A stretch of DNA of 26,386 nt from DATDCV01 sp036524155 (GTDB lineage: Bacteria > Verrucomicrobiota > Verrucomicrobiia > Limisphaerales > UBA8199): the NCBI GenBank assembly GCA_036524155.1, contig DATDCV010000043.1, positions 1 to 26,386 of the forward strand. Direction: 5' to 3'. Numbering within the stretch: the stretch's first letter is position 1; each line of letters begins with the position of its first letter. The notes under the pieces were generated by a model, which saw only the letters and a program-made list of their open reading frames with translations, was not told where the DNA came from and made no database searches. Positions 1 through 7,200 of the stretch are shown piece after piece. Position numbers and translations under genes: made by a program.

Positions 1-90
1 ACCGGCTTCAACCGATTTGTCTGAACGACATGAACTCGAAACTATTCCGGCCACGACAGCCAAGGTCAGGATAAATGGTAAAGCTCTCAT
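1..90 (-). CDS. Partial lipoprotein gene, third integron cassette
   Basis: Only the first 30 codons are in the window. They start at an ATG at 88-90 on the minus strand and stay open to position 1. The peptide begins MRALPFILTLAVVAG and continues with IVSSSC then RSDKS. This is a positively charged start, a hydrophobic core and a cysteine preceded by small residues, as in a lipoprotein signal peptide with a slightly atypical lipobox. The start lies 48 bases inside the cassette boundary at 138, a normal spacing for a cassette gene. The function of the mature part cannot be judged. Integron cassettes often carry short secreted or lipid-anchored proteins of unknown role, and the other lipoprotein gene in this array fits the same pattern. 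Confidence 0.6.
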   Translation of the reverse strand, partial: MRALPFILTLAVVAGIVSSSCRSDKSVEAG

Positions 91-132
91 TCTTGATTTG
101 ACGAATTCCTCTGGCAGTTGCTCCTCGAAGTC

Positions 133-225
133 GGCGAACGATCGTAATAAGGCGCGGCGGGACGCTCGTGTTCGACCTGCGAACAGGGCGGGCTCCCGCC
201 GTCGCCTTCATTACGCTGGTTAGGC
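133..225 (-). other. attC: attC recombination site (downstream of DUF4375-like cassette)
   Basis: On the minus strand the site runs from R'' GCCTAAC (219-225) to R' GTTCGCC (133-139), 93 bp in all. The arms at 194-215 and 143-162 pair over 20 bp without mismatch. Two bases, T202 and C209 on the plus strand, are left extrahelical. Both lie in the arm next to R''; an extra base in that arm (2L/L'') is the known asymmetry of attC sites, and it gives a minus-strand orientation matching the genes. Unpaired triplets at 140-142 and 216-218 form the spacer between the R and L boxes. The gene's stop codon ends 8 bp before R''. R' departs from GTTRRRY at one position but keeps the GTT core. Confidence 0.82.
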
Positions 226-232
226 CAGCTGG

Positions 233-733
233 TCACGAAACAAGCACTCCTTCCTCTGCCGCGATGAAAGCGTTTGCTTTGTCACGAAGGTCATCTGACA
301 CCAGCGGGTAAATGTTAACATCAACCGATTGCAGCGTCGGGTACTTGGGGTCGGGGGAGAACTTTTTGAACCACGTCAGGTCAGGGCTCGTGCTGAACTC
401 GGCACACCCTTCCGCAAGCGCGTGGGGTATGCCAGCCTCCAGGCGTTCCGCCAATTGCCACGCGCCGACCACACGTAGCGCTTCGTGTGCTCCTTGAATA
501 TCTGCTTCCTTCGCGTCAAGCAGGTAACATTCAATGCCGTTCCCACCAACCTCCGCGTAAAATCCCCAAAGGAAATAGAGAGCACGGGCCGCACGGGGCA
601 ACTCCGCGAGTCGAGCGGGGTCGCTCGTATGCGGCTGAGACTCGGCCTGAGGACGAATGTGCTCAACCAACTCCTGGAACCAAAGCTCGCGCTCCGTGTT
701 CTCGAACTTCTCTCTAGGGAAGGGCTGGTACAT
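233..733 (-). CDS. DUF4375/DMP19-like cassette protein
   Basis: 166 residues. The ATG at 731-733 was chosen because it follows the attC R' box by 12 bp. An open frame extends further upstream, but it would run through the attC site and the neighbouring gene. The central part (about residues 48-95) has the pattern ALYFLWGFYAEVGGNGIE, then a helix with EALRVVGAWQLAERLEAGI. This resembles the DUF4375/DMP19 family, where a short acidic helix is followed by a GG/NG turn and an 'alea.Ga...a.ll..a' helix. The family has no firmly established enzymatic role; some members have been discussed as DNA-mimic proteins. No signal peptide or membrane segment is seen, so the product is probably cytoplasmic. 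The family call comes from pattern recall only and is moderately sure. The gene is a complete integron cassette. Confidence 0.7.
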   Translation of the reverse strand: MYQPFPREKFENTERELWFQELVEHIRPQAESQPHTSDPARLAELPRAARALYFLWGFYAEVGGNGIECYLLDAKEADIQGAHEALRVVGAWQLAERLEAGIPHALAEGCAEFSTSPDLTWFKKFSPDPKYPTLQSVDVNIYPLVSDDLRDKANAFIAAEEGVLVS

Positions 734-745
734 TTTGCGGATAAG

Positions 746-847
746 GCCTAACGCAAAGCTCACTGGCCGGGAGCAGCCGCCACTGGCGTTCCCATCGACA
801 ACAAACTGAACCGGCTGCTCCCGGTCCAGTGCAGCGCAAGGTTCGCC
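746..847 (-). other. attC: attC recombination site (between the two complete cassettes)
   Basis: On the minus strand the site runs from R'' GGCGAAC (841-847) to R' GTTAGGC (746-752), 102 bp. Arms 758-779 and 812-835 pair over 22 bp (3 + 6 + 13). Two extrahelical bases, T825 and C832 on the plus strand, are separated by exactly 6 paired bases, the same spacing as in the attC at 133-225. Both lie in the R''-proximal arm, giving the orientation of the flanking genes. The loop is about 32 nt. The upstream lipoprotein gene stops 4 bp before R'', and the downstream gene starts 12 bp after R', so coding density around the site is typical of cassettes. Confidence 0.88.
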
Positions 848-851
848 GTTC

Positions 852-1184
852 TCATCTAGGCCACCTCCGATCAGGTCGCCCGGCGACTGCCAGCGTAGCC
901 CGGTCGAAAACCATGCCATTGGTGCCGAGTGCGGCCATCGAAATGGTCGGCGTGTTACTCGGGGCAAGATCACACACGTAGGTCCACTGGTGAAGGCACC
1001 CGAAGCCCCAGGTAAATGGACTGAGCTGAAGGATCTGCCGCACCTCGCCATCAGACATGCCGCGACGAAGCTCGGCCAGTCGTGGGCGCATCTCTTGGAC
1101 CGCCCGTGGCTCCGGGTGGGTAGTCGAACAGCTCGACGCAACGGCCACCACAAGCAAACCTAAGAATGTTTCGATGAGGCGCAT
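852..1184 (-). CDS. Small lipoprotein, first integron cassette
   Basis: 110 residues starting at the ATG at 1182-1184. The N-terminus MRLIETFLGLLVVAVASSC is a lipoprotein signal peptide with Cys19 as the likely lipidated residue. The mature part contains LRRGMSDGEVRQIL, resembling the 'l..Gms..eV..llG' helix of SmpA/OmlA (BamE-like) small lipoproteins, and later WTYVCDL. That similarity covers one short motif only and is not proof of family membership. The frame is open further upstream, but that extension contains the putative attI junction, so the internal ATG is preferred. The stop codon sits 4 bp before the R'' box of the following attC. It is the cassette nearest the integrase and so would be the best expressed if a cassette promoter survives. 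Confidence 0.65.
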   Translation of the reverse strand: MRLIETFLGLLVVAVASSCSTTHPEPRAVQEMRPRLAELRRGMSDGEVRQILQLSPFTWGFGCLHQWTYVCDLAPSNTPTISMAALGTNGMVFDRATLAVAGRPDRRWPR

Positions 1185-1500
1185 TGTCTGTGCGCGGCGC
1201 TCTGACGGCCAACTGTGATTCAGCGACGGCCGAATTGTGATCCTTTTTCCCGGCGTTGCAGGGCTGATTTTCCCCAAGCTGCTCATGAGCATCCCCTTGC
1301 CGATGGCGAGGTCGACTCTCCGGTCCGTTGATCTCGTGCCGGAAATTCTCCGTCCGACTTGTTGTAAGCTGCTCACAACCAACCGTCCTTCCTTAGATCA
1401 TACGACGGCTGGTTAGGTGATCCAACAAAAGAACGGCGGTCTTTTTCCTCCGCACTTGGAGGGCTTTTGTCCCACTGGCCCTGTTACGCTCCTGCCCAAT
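1185..1500 (-). other. Putative attI / cassette-promoter zone between intI remnant and first cassette
   Basis: This gap lies between the divergent integrase remnant and the first cassette, where attI and the cassette promoter normally sit. The best junction candidate is GTTGGCC on the minus strand at 1207-1213. It lies 22 bp before the first cassette's ATG and differs by one base from the partner expected for that cassette's R'' box. A hairpin at 1377-1414 (11 bp stem with one G.T on the minus strand, 16 nt loop) borders GTTAGGT at 1412-1418, which also fits the GTTRRRY core. It could be a worn attC/attI or a simple terminator. I could not pick out a convincing promoter. Confidence 0.35.
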
Positions 1501-1803
1501 ATGAACACCACACAAGCAATCAACCGGGTGCGCCAAGTGCTGCGGCGCCAACACAAAGCCTTGTCCACGGAGGATTCTTACGTCTTCTGGCTGCGCCGTT
1601 ACAGTGCCGCCGTGAGCGGAATGTCTCCGGAGCTTAGCAGCGAGAAAAAGGTAGAATCGTTTCTGACCCAACTAACCAGGAAATACCCGGAGTATCAATT
1701 CGCCTGCCTCTGGGCCTGGCTGTTTCCGGCGCACTTTCCCTGCCGTGAACGGACCCGCCTCCGCTGGGTATCACCGCCAACGCCCCCGACTTCGGGACCT
1801 TAA
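1501..1803 (+). pseudogene. intI: Truncated integron integrase (IntI) remnant
   Basis: 100 codons from the ATG at 1501. The first 60 or so residues match the N-terminal SAM-like DNA-binding domain of IntI integrases: INRVRQVLRRQHKALSTEDS, then YVFWLRRY and a helix ending VESFLTQL. The frame then jumps to KYPEYQFACLWAWLFPAH followed by RERTRLRW. This corresponds to the IntI-specific inserted segment ('KYP.a...W.W.FpA...DpRsG..RRHH'), which lies well over 100 residues further on in intact enzymes. The catalytic arginines, the H-x-x-R box and the tyrosine are all absent, so the protein cannot recombine DNA. The loss looks like one internal in-frame deletion plus loss of the 3' end. The stop codon falls in the first unit of the 7-bp tandem array at 1800. 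It diverges from the cassettes, as intI genes do. Confidence 0.8.
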
Positions 1804-1855
1804 CGCTTAACGCTTAACTCTTAACTTTTAACTCTTAACGCTTAACGCTTAACGG
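1800..1855. repeat. 7-bp tandem array, 8 units (TTAACGC type)
   Basis: Eight in-phase copies of TTAAC followed by GC, TC, TT or GG run from 1800 to 1855. They start exactly at the stop codon of the intI remnant. Read in another phase, four of the units are GCTTAAC, which fits the attC core consensus RYYYAAC. That may be coincidence. Confidence 0.9.
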
Positions 1856-1992
1856 ATCGCAGGCCACGCTTGGAGAAAAATATTCTTCCTCCCCCCTCCG
1901 CTCAGTTACCTCCGCTTGCCCAACCAAAGCTTCCGCGCGAAGGCGCGTTGCCGCTCGTGTACCCCTTCGGGGACAGCTACGTTTTTGCAGGT

Positions 1993-2034
1993 GCTACACT
2001 TTCGCTGCTACACTTTCGCTGCTACACTTTTGCA
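1993..2034. repeat. 14-bp tandem array, 3 units
   Basis: Three tandem copies of GCTACACTTTCGCT; the third ends TGCA instead of CGCT. Related fragments (GCTACG followed by a T-run and TGCA) recur just upstream near 1978 and downstream near 2074-2100, so the unit has been spread locally. Confidence 0.9.
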
Positions 2035-2154
2035 CGTCACAAGCCGCGCCTGACCAGCCACTTCCGCAATCTGCTACGTTTTTGGCTACGCTTTTGCATG
2101 TCCAGCCCCTGCCTGGAGAAAAACATCTTGCCTCCTTGACGCCTGTAAACTCTC

Positions 2155-2186
2155 AACGCTTTAACGTTTCAACGCTTCAACGCTTC
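2155..2186. repeat. 8-bp tandem array, 4 units (AACGCTTC type)
   Basis: Four 8-bp units in phase: AACGCTTT, AACGTTTC, AACGCTTC, AACGCTTC. Confidence 0.85.
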
Positions 2187-2221
2187 AGCCTCTCCCCCGC
2201 TCGCCTGGCGGGCGTAACGGG

Positions 2222-2256
2222 TGTAGCAGATGTAGCAGATGTAGCAGATGTAGCAG
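2222..2256. repeat. 9-bp tandem array, nearly 4 units (TGTAGCAGA)
   Basis: Three perfect TGTAGCAGA units and a fourth lacking its last base. Just upstream is GCGTAACGGG and downstream a C-rich tract. It is too short and spacerless to be CRISPR. Confidence 0.92.
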
Positions 2257-2404
2257 TCCGCGGAAGGCCCCAAAAAAAATTCTACGCCTCCTCCCCCCGC
2301 CCGCTTCTTCTTCCCTGCCTCCGCTTAAGCCAAATCAAGGTAAATTAAGTCTCACACGCTCCCACGCTCCGGGCCTCTGACCGCACCGTTACCACTAACG
2401 CTGC

Positions 2405-2444
2405 ATAACGCTAGATGACGCCAGATAACGCCAGATAACGAATA
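2405..2444. repeat. 10-bp tandem array, 4 units (ATAACGCCAG type)
   Basis: Units are ATAACGCTAG, ATGACGCCAG, ATAACGCCAG and ATAACGAATA, in phase. The last unit runs into the AATAAAGTGCC string that reappears with one change near 2643. Confidence 0.85.
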
Positions 2445-2530
2445 AAGTGCCACCCCGCCACGTCCCGCCTGGCTCACTGGGAACGAAAAATTTCACCTTT
2501 TCAGCATCTGAGCTTTTCAGCCTTCTCTCG

Positions 2531-2560
2531 ATATCAGTTACCATCAGTTAATATCAGCTA
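2531..2560. repeat. 10-bp tandem array, 3 units (ATATCAGTTA type)
   Basis: Units ATATCAGTTA, CCATCAGTTA and ATATCAGCTA lie in phase, followed by TTAACACC. Confidence 0.8.
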
Positions 2561-2639
2561 TTAACACCTACTCCCGCGTAATAACACTTCCTGCATTTTC
2601 CATCGAACTGTTACTTCCCACCCGGAGCACCGCCGGGTA

Positions 2640-2861
2640 ACGAATAAAGTACCGTTTGGTCGCGGCTCCATCACGCAGGGCACGCTGACCCTGCGAAACG
2701 GGGCGGTCATTGATGCCGGCAACATTCTCTGGCGCGCCGGAGCGATGGCCCATCCTTTGACGAGAAAGCTCGGCGCTCGGATCATCACCGGCTGGCCAAC
2801 AGCGCTCCGCGACAAACCACACGAAGCACCCTCCGTGCTCGACCGCAGGAAAGCGGCCTGA
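2640..2861 (+). other. Open coding-like stretch of unknown nature, possible gene fragment
   Basis: One plus-strand frame reads about 70 codons to a TGA at 2859-2861. It includes GSITQGTLTLRNGAVIDAGN and, after an in-frame ATG at 2740-2742, MAHPLTRKLGARIITGWPTA. Third positions are GC-rich, as in the real genes nearby, and it ends 114 bp before moeA on the same strand. I do not recognise the peptide. It may be the 3' end of a broken gene that was once upstream of moeA, or chance. Opposite-strand frames here are equally unrecognisable. Confidence 0.2.
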
Positions 2862-2975
2862 GTCGCCAGTCCAAGGCTCGAGGTTCATAGTCCCAAGTCC
2901 CAGGTGCGAAGCCAAGGATCTGAAAACTGATCAATTCGACTTTTCAGGACGGGCAGGCTGCTGCAGTGTTCGTTC

Positions 2976-4181
2976 ATGCTCGAACTGGAAGAGGCGATAG
3001 AGAGGATTCTGGCAGCGATACCGCCTGCGACACCAGAAGTGGTCGGACTTGAGGAGGCTTGCGGGCGATTCGCCGTTGAGCGCGTCGTCGCGCCGCTCGA
3101 TTTGCCGGCTTTCGATAACTCTTCGATGGACGGCTACGCCGTCCGAGGCGCGGACACGACGGACGCGACGGCCGATCACCCCGCGCGGTTGCGGGTGATC
3201 GGAAGAGTGGCCGCCGGCGCGAGTTTCCCCGATACTGTCAAGGCGGGGGAGTGTGTGCGCCTCTTTACCGGCTCGCCGATGCCGGCGGGCGCTGACGCGG
3301 TGATCATGCAGGAAGACACAACGACCGACCCTCACGAACCCAACACGATGGCCGCGCTCACCGGAGTGCAGCCTGGGGAGAACGTGCGGCGGCAAGGCGA
3401 GGATGTCCCACATGGCAGCGTTATTCTCGAACCGGGTGAGGAGCTTACCGCCGGTCGTCTTTCGTTGTTAGCTGCGTTGGGGATGGATCGTGTGGCCACC
3501 GGTCTCCGGCCCGTGGTGGGCGTGCTCGCCACCGGCTCTGAACTCAAAGATCCAGGCCGACCGCTTACTCCGGGCCAAATATATGAAAGCAACCGTGTCA
3601 GTCTCTCGGCGTTGACACGCAAAACCGGCGCTGAGGCAAGGGTATATCCCATTGTATGCGACACGCTGGGGGAGACGCGAGCGGCGCTGCTTCAGGCCTT
3701 GGCGGATTGTGACATACTGGTAACCTCAGGCGGGGTTTCAGTTGGAGAACTGGACTTCATCAAAAACGCGTTCGAAGAGGCAGGCGGAGAGCTGCAATTC
3801 TGGAAAGTGGCGGTCAAGCCGGGACGCCCGTTTGTGTTTGGACGGTGGCAACAAAAACTGCTATTCGGATTGCCGGGGAATCCGGTGTCGGCGTTCGTGA
3901 CATTCCTCCTGCTGGTGCGGCCGGCGTTGCTGCGCTGGCAGGGCGCCAAGGACGTGGCGCTCCCCTGCTCCATCGGCGAACTGAGTGATGACCTCGTGAA
4001 CGAAGGCGGCCGCCGCCACTTCTTCAGGGTATGCATCGACCCGGAGGGCCGGGTGCATTCGTCCGGGTTGCAGGCGTCGCATGTTTTGTCTTCGCTCGCA
4101 AAGGCGAACGGGCTGGTCGATGTGCCGCCCGGCGCGACACTGCGGGGGAGCTCGAAAGTTCGAGTGTTGCGATGGGAATAA
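2976..4181 (+). CDS. moeA: Molybdopterin molybdenumtransferase MoeA
   Basis: 401 residues, the usual MoeA length. MoeA inserts molybdate into adenylated molybdopterin in the last step of Moco synthesis in the cytoplasm. Visible family motifs are DNSSMDGYAV (residues 47-56), TGSPMPAGADAVIMQED near 107-123, and the MPT-binding core SGGVSVG with a following DF near 251-261. These are followed by FWKVAVKPGRPF and LPGNPVSAF near 298-306. The C-terminal beta domain IV is present, with GLQASHVLSSLAKANGL. All standard domains are intact. The ATG at 2976 gives the normal N-terminus (MLELEEAIERIL); no strong Shine-Dalgarno sequence precedes it. It converges with the giant secreted-protein gene, with 68 bp between the two stops. 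No other Moco genes are in view, so it is probably transcribed on its own here. Confidence 0.96.
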   Translation: MLELEEAIERILAAIPPATPEVVGLEEACGRFAVERVVAPLDLPAFDNSSMDGYAVRGADTTDATADHPARLRVIGRVAAGASFPDTVKAGECVRLFTGSPMPAGADAVIMQEDTTTDPHEPNTMAALTGVQPGENVRRQGEDVPHGSVILEPGEELTAGRLSLLAALGMDRVATGLRPVVGVLATGSELKDPGRPLTPGQIYESNRVSLSALTRKTGAEARVYPIVCDTLGETRAALLQALADCDILVTSGGVSVGELDFIKNAFEEAGGELQFWKVAVKPGRPFVFGRWQQKLLFGLPGNPVSAFVTFLLLVRPALLRWQGAKDVALPCSIGELSDDLVNEGGRRHFFRVCIDPEGRVHSSGLQASHVLSSLAKANGLVDVPPGATLRGSSKVRVLRWE

Positions 4182-4249
4182 CAGACCGCATACCCGGCCG
4201 ACTCACGGTCCTGGGGCCTCTCATACGACCGGGCACAGCAGCCGGGAAG

Positions 4250-7200
4250 TTACCGGCTTAGCCGATAGAACATGCTCGGCACGTCAATTCCCGGGCTGTT
4301 GGTGAATAGGAGTGGGGCCTGATTGGTCAGAAGGCCTTGCCAGGTCGTCAGATTGAGCGAGGTGTCCACGTAATAAGTGGCTCCGGTTGTGCCGAGGCTC
4401 AGGAGTCGGAACGAGCCGTCGCCCAGAGGCGTGATCGTGAAAACAGGAATCGCTGCGAAACTCAACCCGGTCAAGTCCGTGCTCACCGAGACCGTCAGGT
4501 TCGAAGGGCGGAATGTGTAGCCCGCCAGCGAGGGCGTGATGGTGTACGGGCCGGGGCACACGTTCAAGAAGGTGTAGCCGCCGTTGATTCCATTGGTGAC
4601 CTGCTGGTCACCCGATTGCAGAACGACTCCAGCTACCGGGTACGCGCCTTCCGTTACGGTGCCACGAAGCGCAAAAATGTTGTTGGCGATGCCGGAGAAA
4701 TCCATCCCGGTGATATTCGTCGCGAGCGAGACAGTTCGGGACGAAGGGATGAACAAATAACAGGCTTGAGTAGGCGTAACGGTGTAAGTACCGGGGCGAA
4801 GATTATTGAGCAGGTAGTAGCCGGTCGCGTCGGTGTTGGTGCTCTGAGTGCCGGCCTGGACAGTGACATTGCCAAGCCCGACGTTATTCTGGGTGATGCG
4901 GCCAGCCAGCGTGAAGACCGTGAAACCCCTGAAGCTCACGCCGTTGGTGTCCGACGCCAGCCGTAACGGCTGCGAAGCGGGATCAAAACCATAACCCGCC
5001 AAAGAAGGAGTCACCGCGTAGTCGCCAGGGCAAACGTGGGTGAAGGCATAATTGCCACTACTGTCGGTCACCGCGATCCGCTCGCCCAGCGCGACACTGA
5101 CGCCGCTCATACCGAGGATTCCGTCCGAGGTAACCCGTCCTCGTACCGAGAGAGTGTCGTTTGTGTAACCAACGAAATTCACCTGGTCGATGCTGGGGCC
5201 GACCGTGACGGCGCGCGATGCGGGATTGAAGAAATGACAACCCATCGCGGGCGTGACAGTGTAACTCCCCGGGCACAGGCCGCCGATGAGGTAACTCCCG
5301 TCCGCCATGGTGAAGTTGGTCCGCCCTCCGGCAGTGACCATCACATTGGGCAGGCCAACGCTCCCTTCCATGACAAGACCGCGGATGGTGTACGCATAGG
5401 GCACCGCCGAAAAATCCGCACCGGTACCGTCCCCGGGGCCGACAGAAACATCGAGGAGTGGCGGCGTGATCTGGTAACAACCTGCTGATGGCGTCACCCG
5501 GTAGAGACCGGCGCAGAGATTTGAAAAAACGTAAGTTCCGTCGGCACGCGTTAAAGTCAACTGGTTCCCGGCTGTGACAAGGATATTGCTGACCCCGAAG
5601 AGGCCATTGGTCAACCGGCCACCGATAGCATACGCGTCCGGAACAGAGGTAAAGCTGACGTCAACGGCGTTTGTCGGTCCCAATGTCACCTGCCGCTCAA
5701 CCTGAACGAAGTGACGACAACCGGCAGGTTGGGGAGCGACCCTATAAGTCCCCGCGGGGAGGCCGGACACGGCGTAGCTCCCGCCGACCGCGCTGACGAA
5801 ATTGGTAGTGTTCGCACCCGCAATACGCACCTGCACCGCTCCGACGGAATTAGAGATTTGGCCGCTGATACCGAAAACAGGGGTTGCCGTAAAGCTCAGC
5901 AGGGCGTTGTCGGGCGGGACGACGACGTTGATTGCGGCCGGGCTAAAGGCGTAGCCCAGGCCGGAGAGAGAGACGGAATAGGCGCCGGGACAAACATCCG
6001 GGAAGCTGAAGGCGCCGTTGGCCGCATCGACAACGCTATACCGATTAGTACCGACGAGAAAAACGCTCACGGGCCCGTTATTAAGTGCGCCGCCAACCGG
6101 GTTGATCGTGCCGGCAACGATGTGGAGATCGTGAGTGGCGCTGAAATTGATGCCGGAGGCATTGGTGCCGGGTCCGACAACCACGCCCGATTGGTTGGTG
6201 GGATCAAACAGATAACAAGCCAACGACGGCGCGACAGTATAGGCATTGGAGCTTAACCCGGAAATCGTGTAGCGGCCATTCGCGTCCGTAAGCGCCGAGT
6301 TGGTGCCGGCGGTGACGGTGACCCCACCCAAACCATTGGTACCGAAAAACACCTGGCCGCTGATGGTAAAGGGCAGCACGACCTCGAGGCGGGCACCCGC
6401 GCTGATGGTCAGCCCGAACCGATTGCTTAACACGACGTCGTAAAGGCCGCTATTGGTGAAGCCGACAGGGCCAAAAACATAGGCTGAGGAAGTCGCGCCG
6501 GGAATGCCGGCGCCGTTGAAACGCCACTGATACGAGTCCGTCTCGACGGCGGCGACACTAAAGATCACATTGCTGCCGACGAGCACGGATTGACCGGCCG
6601 GTTGCGTCAGGATGCTGGGCAACAGGTTGAGCGTGACGGGCGCACTGACCGCAACGCCGTAATCATTCGTGATCCGGAGCGTGTAGGTGCCGACGTCACC
6701 AGGCTGTACGCTGCCGATCGTGTAGCAGGCATTTGTGCCTCCGGACAACGGAATGGCCGTATTAAACAGCCACCCAAACCGCAGTGGTTCGGTGCCCGCG
6801 ACTCCGACACAGAGGCTCGCCGGGCTGCCAATCCGCGCCAGCACGTTGGACGGCTGTGCGTAGACCGTCGGCGCAAACAACAACCGGGCCGGCCCGCTGT
6901 TGGTGCTGCCGAAAGTGTTCGTGATCACCACCGTGTAGGGTCCGGCATCGCTCAAGCCCGCACTTATCACTGTGAGGCTCGTGTTGGTTTGTCCCGGGAG
7001 GCTGATGCCGCTGGACCGCCACTGGTACCTGAGGGGTTCAGAGCCCGCAGCGCCGACGGTCAAAGTAGCATTCCCGCCGACCGCCAGGACCTGGTCGGTG
7101 GGCTGAACTGTGATCGAAGGCGGAACGCCCAAACTCACAACCGCGGCCAGCGAAGTGACGCTCCCGTAAAAATTGGTTACGACAACGGTATAAGAGCCCA

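Larger units (their letters stand above)
1..1803 (-). mobile_element. Remnant chromosomal integron (intI fragment plus cassette array)
   Basis: The layout is that of an integron: an integrase remnant reads rightward from 1501 and a cassette array reads leftward from about 1212, so the two diverge around the expected attI zone. Two attC sites (133-225 and 746-847) separate three small genes on the minus strand. Using the G^TT cleavage rule, the DUF4375-like cassette spans 139-751 (613 bp). The cassette upstream of it spans 752 to about 1212. A third starts at 138 and leaves the window. The R'' box of the DUF4375 cassette (GCCTAAC) is the exact complement of the R' sequence that begins that same cassette (GTTAGGC), as expected for a real circularisable cassette. 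The array continues beyond the left edge, so its size is unknown. The integrase is not functional, so any movement would need an integrase in trans. Confidence 0.8.
1804..2975. other. Gene-poor spacer with many short repeats
   Basis: No open frame here looks like a recognisable protein. The first 760 bp hold six separate short tandem arrays, listed individually. There is also a dispersed pair: TGGAGAAAAA followed by a similar CTTCCTCC-type tail, near 1870 and near 2114. A second pair, AACGAATAAAGT followed by GCC or ACC, occurs at about 2437 and 2640. From about 2640 to 2861 one plus-strand frame is open for some 70 codons with GC-rich third positions (see separate entry). The rest shows nothing I can name. 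Confidence 0.6.

Noticed and set aside
17..223. Small open frames on both strands across 8-223
   Set aside because: They run through the attC stem; the lipoprotein start in another minus frame (1-90) fits the cassette structure far better.
1377..1418. Hairpin with GTTAGGT as a third full attC
   Set aside because: Only an 11-bp stem, no clear R' partner and no extrahelical bases; kept only as part of the candidate attI zone.
1425..1480. CCTCC/GGAGG hairpin followed by CTTTT as a terminator
   Set aside because: The stem is only 5 bp and lies upstream of the intI remnant, where no plus-strand gene ends.
2222..2256. TGTAGCAGA repeats as a possible CRISPR or iteron origin
   Set aside because: 9-bp units without spacers, and no replication or cas gene nearby.
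2568..2915. Minus-strand open frames upstream of moeA
   Set aside because: No recognisable protein, no start context, and overlapped by an equally open plus frame.
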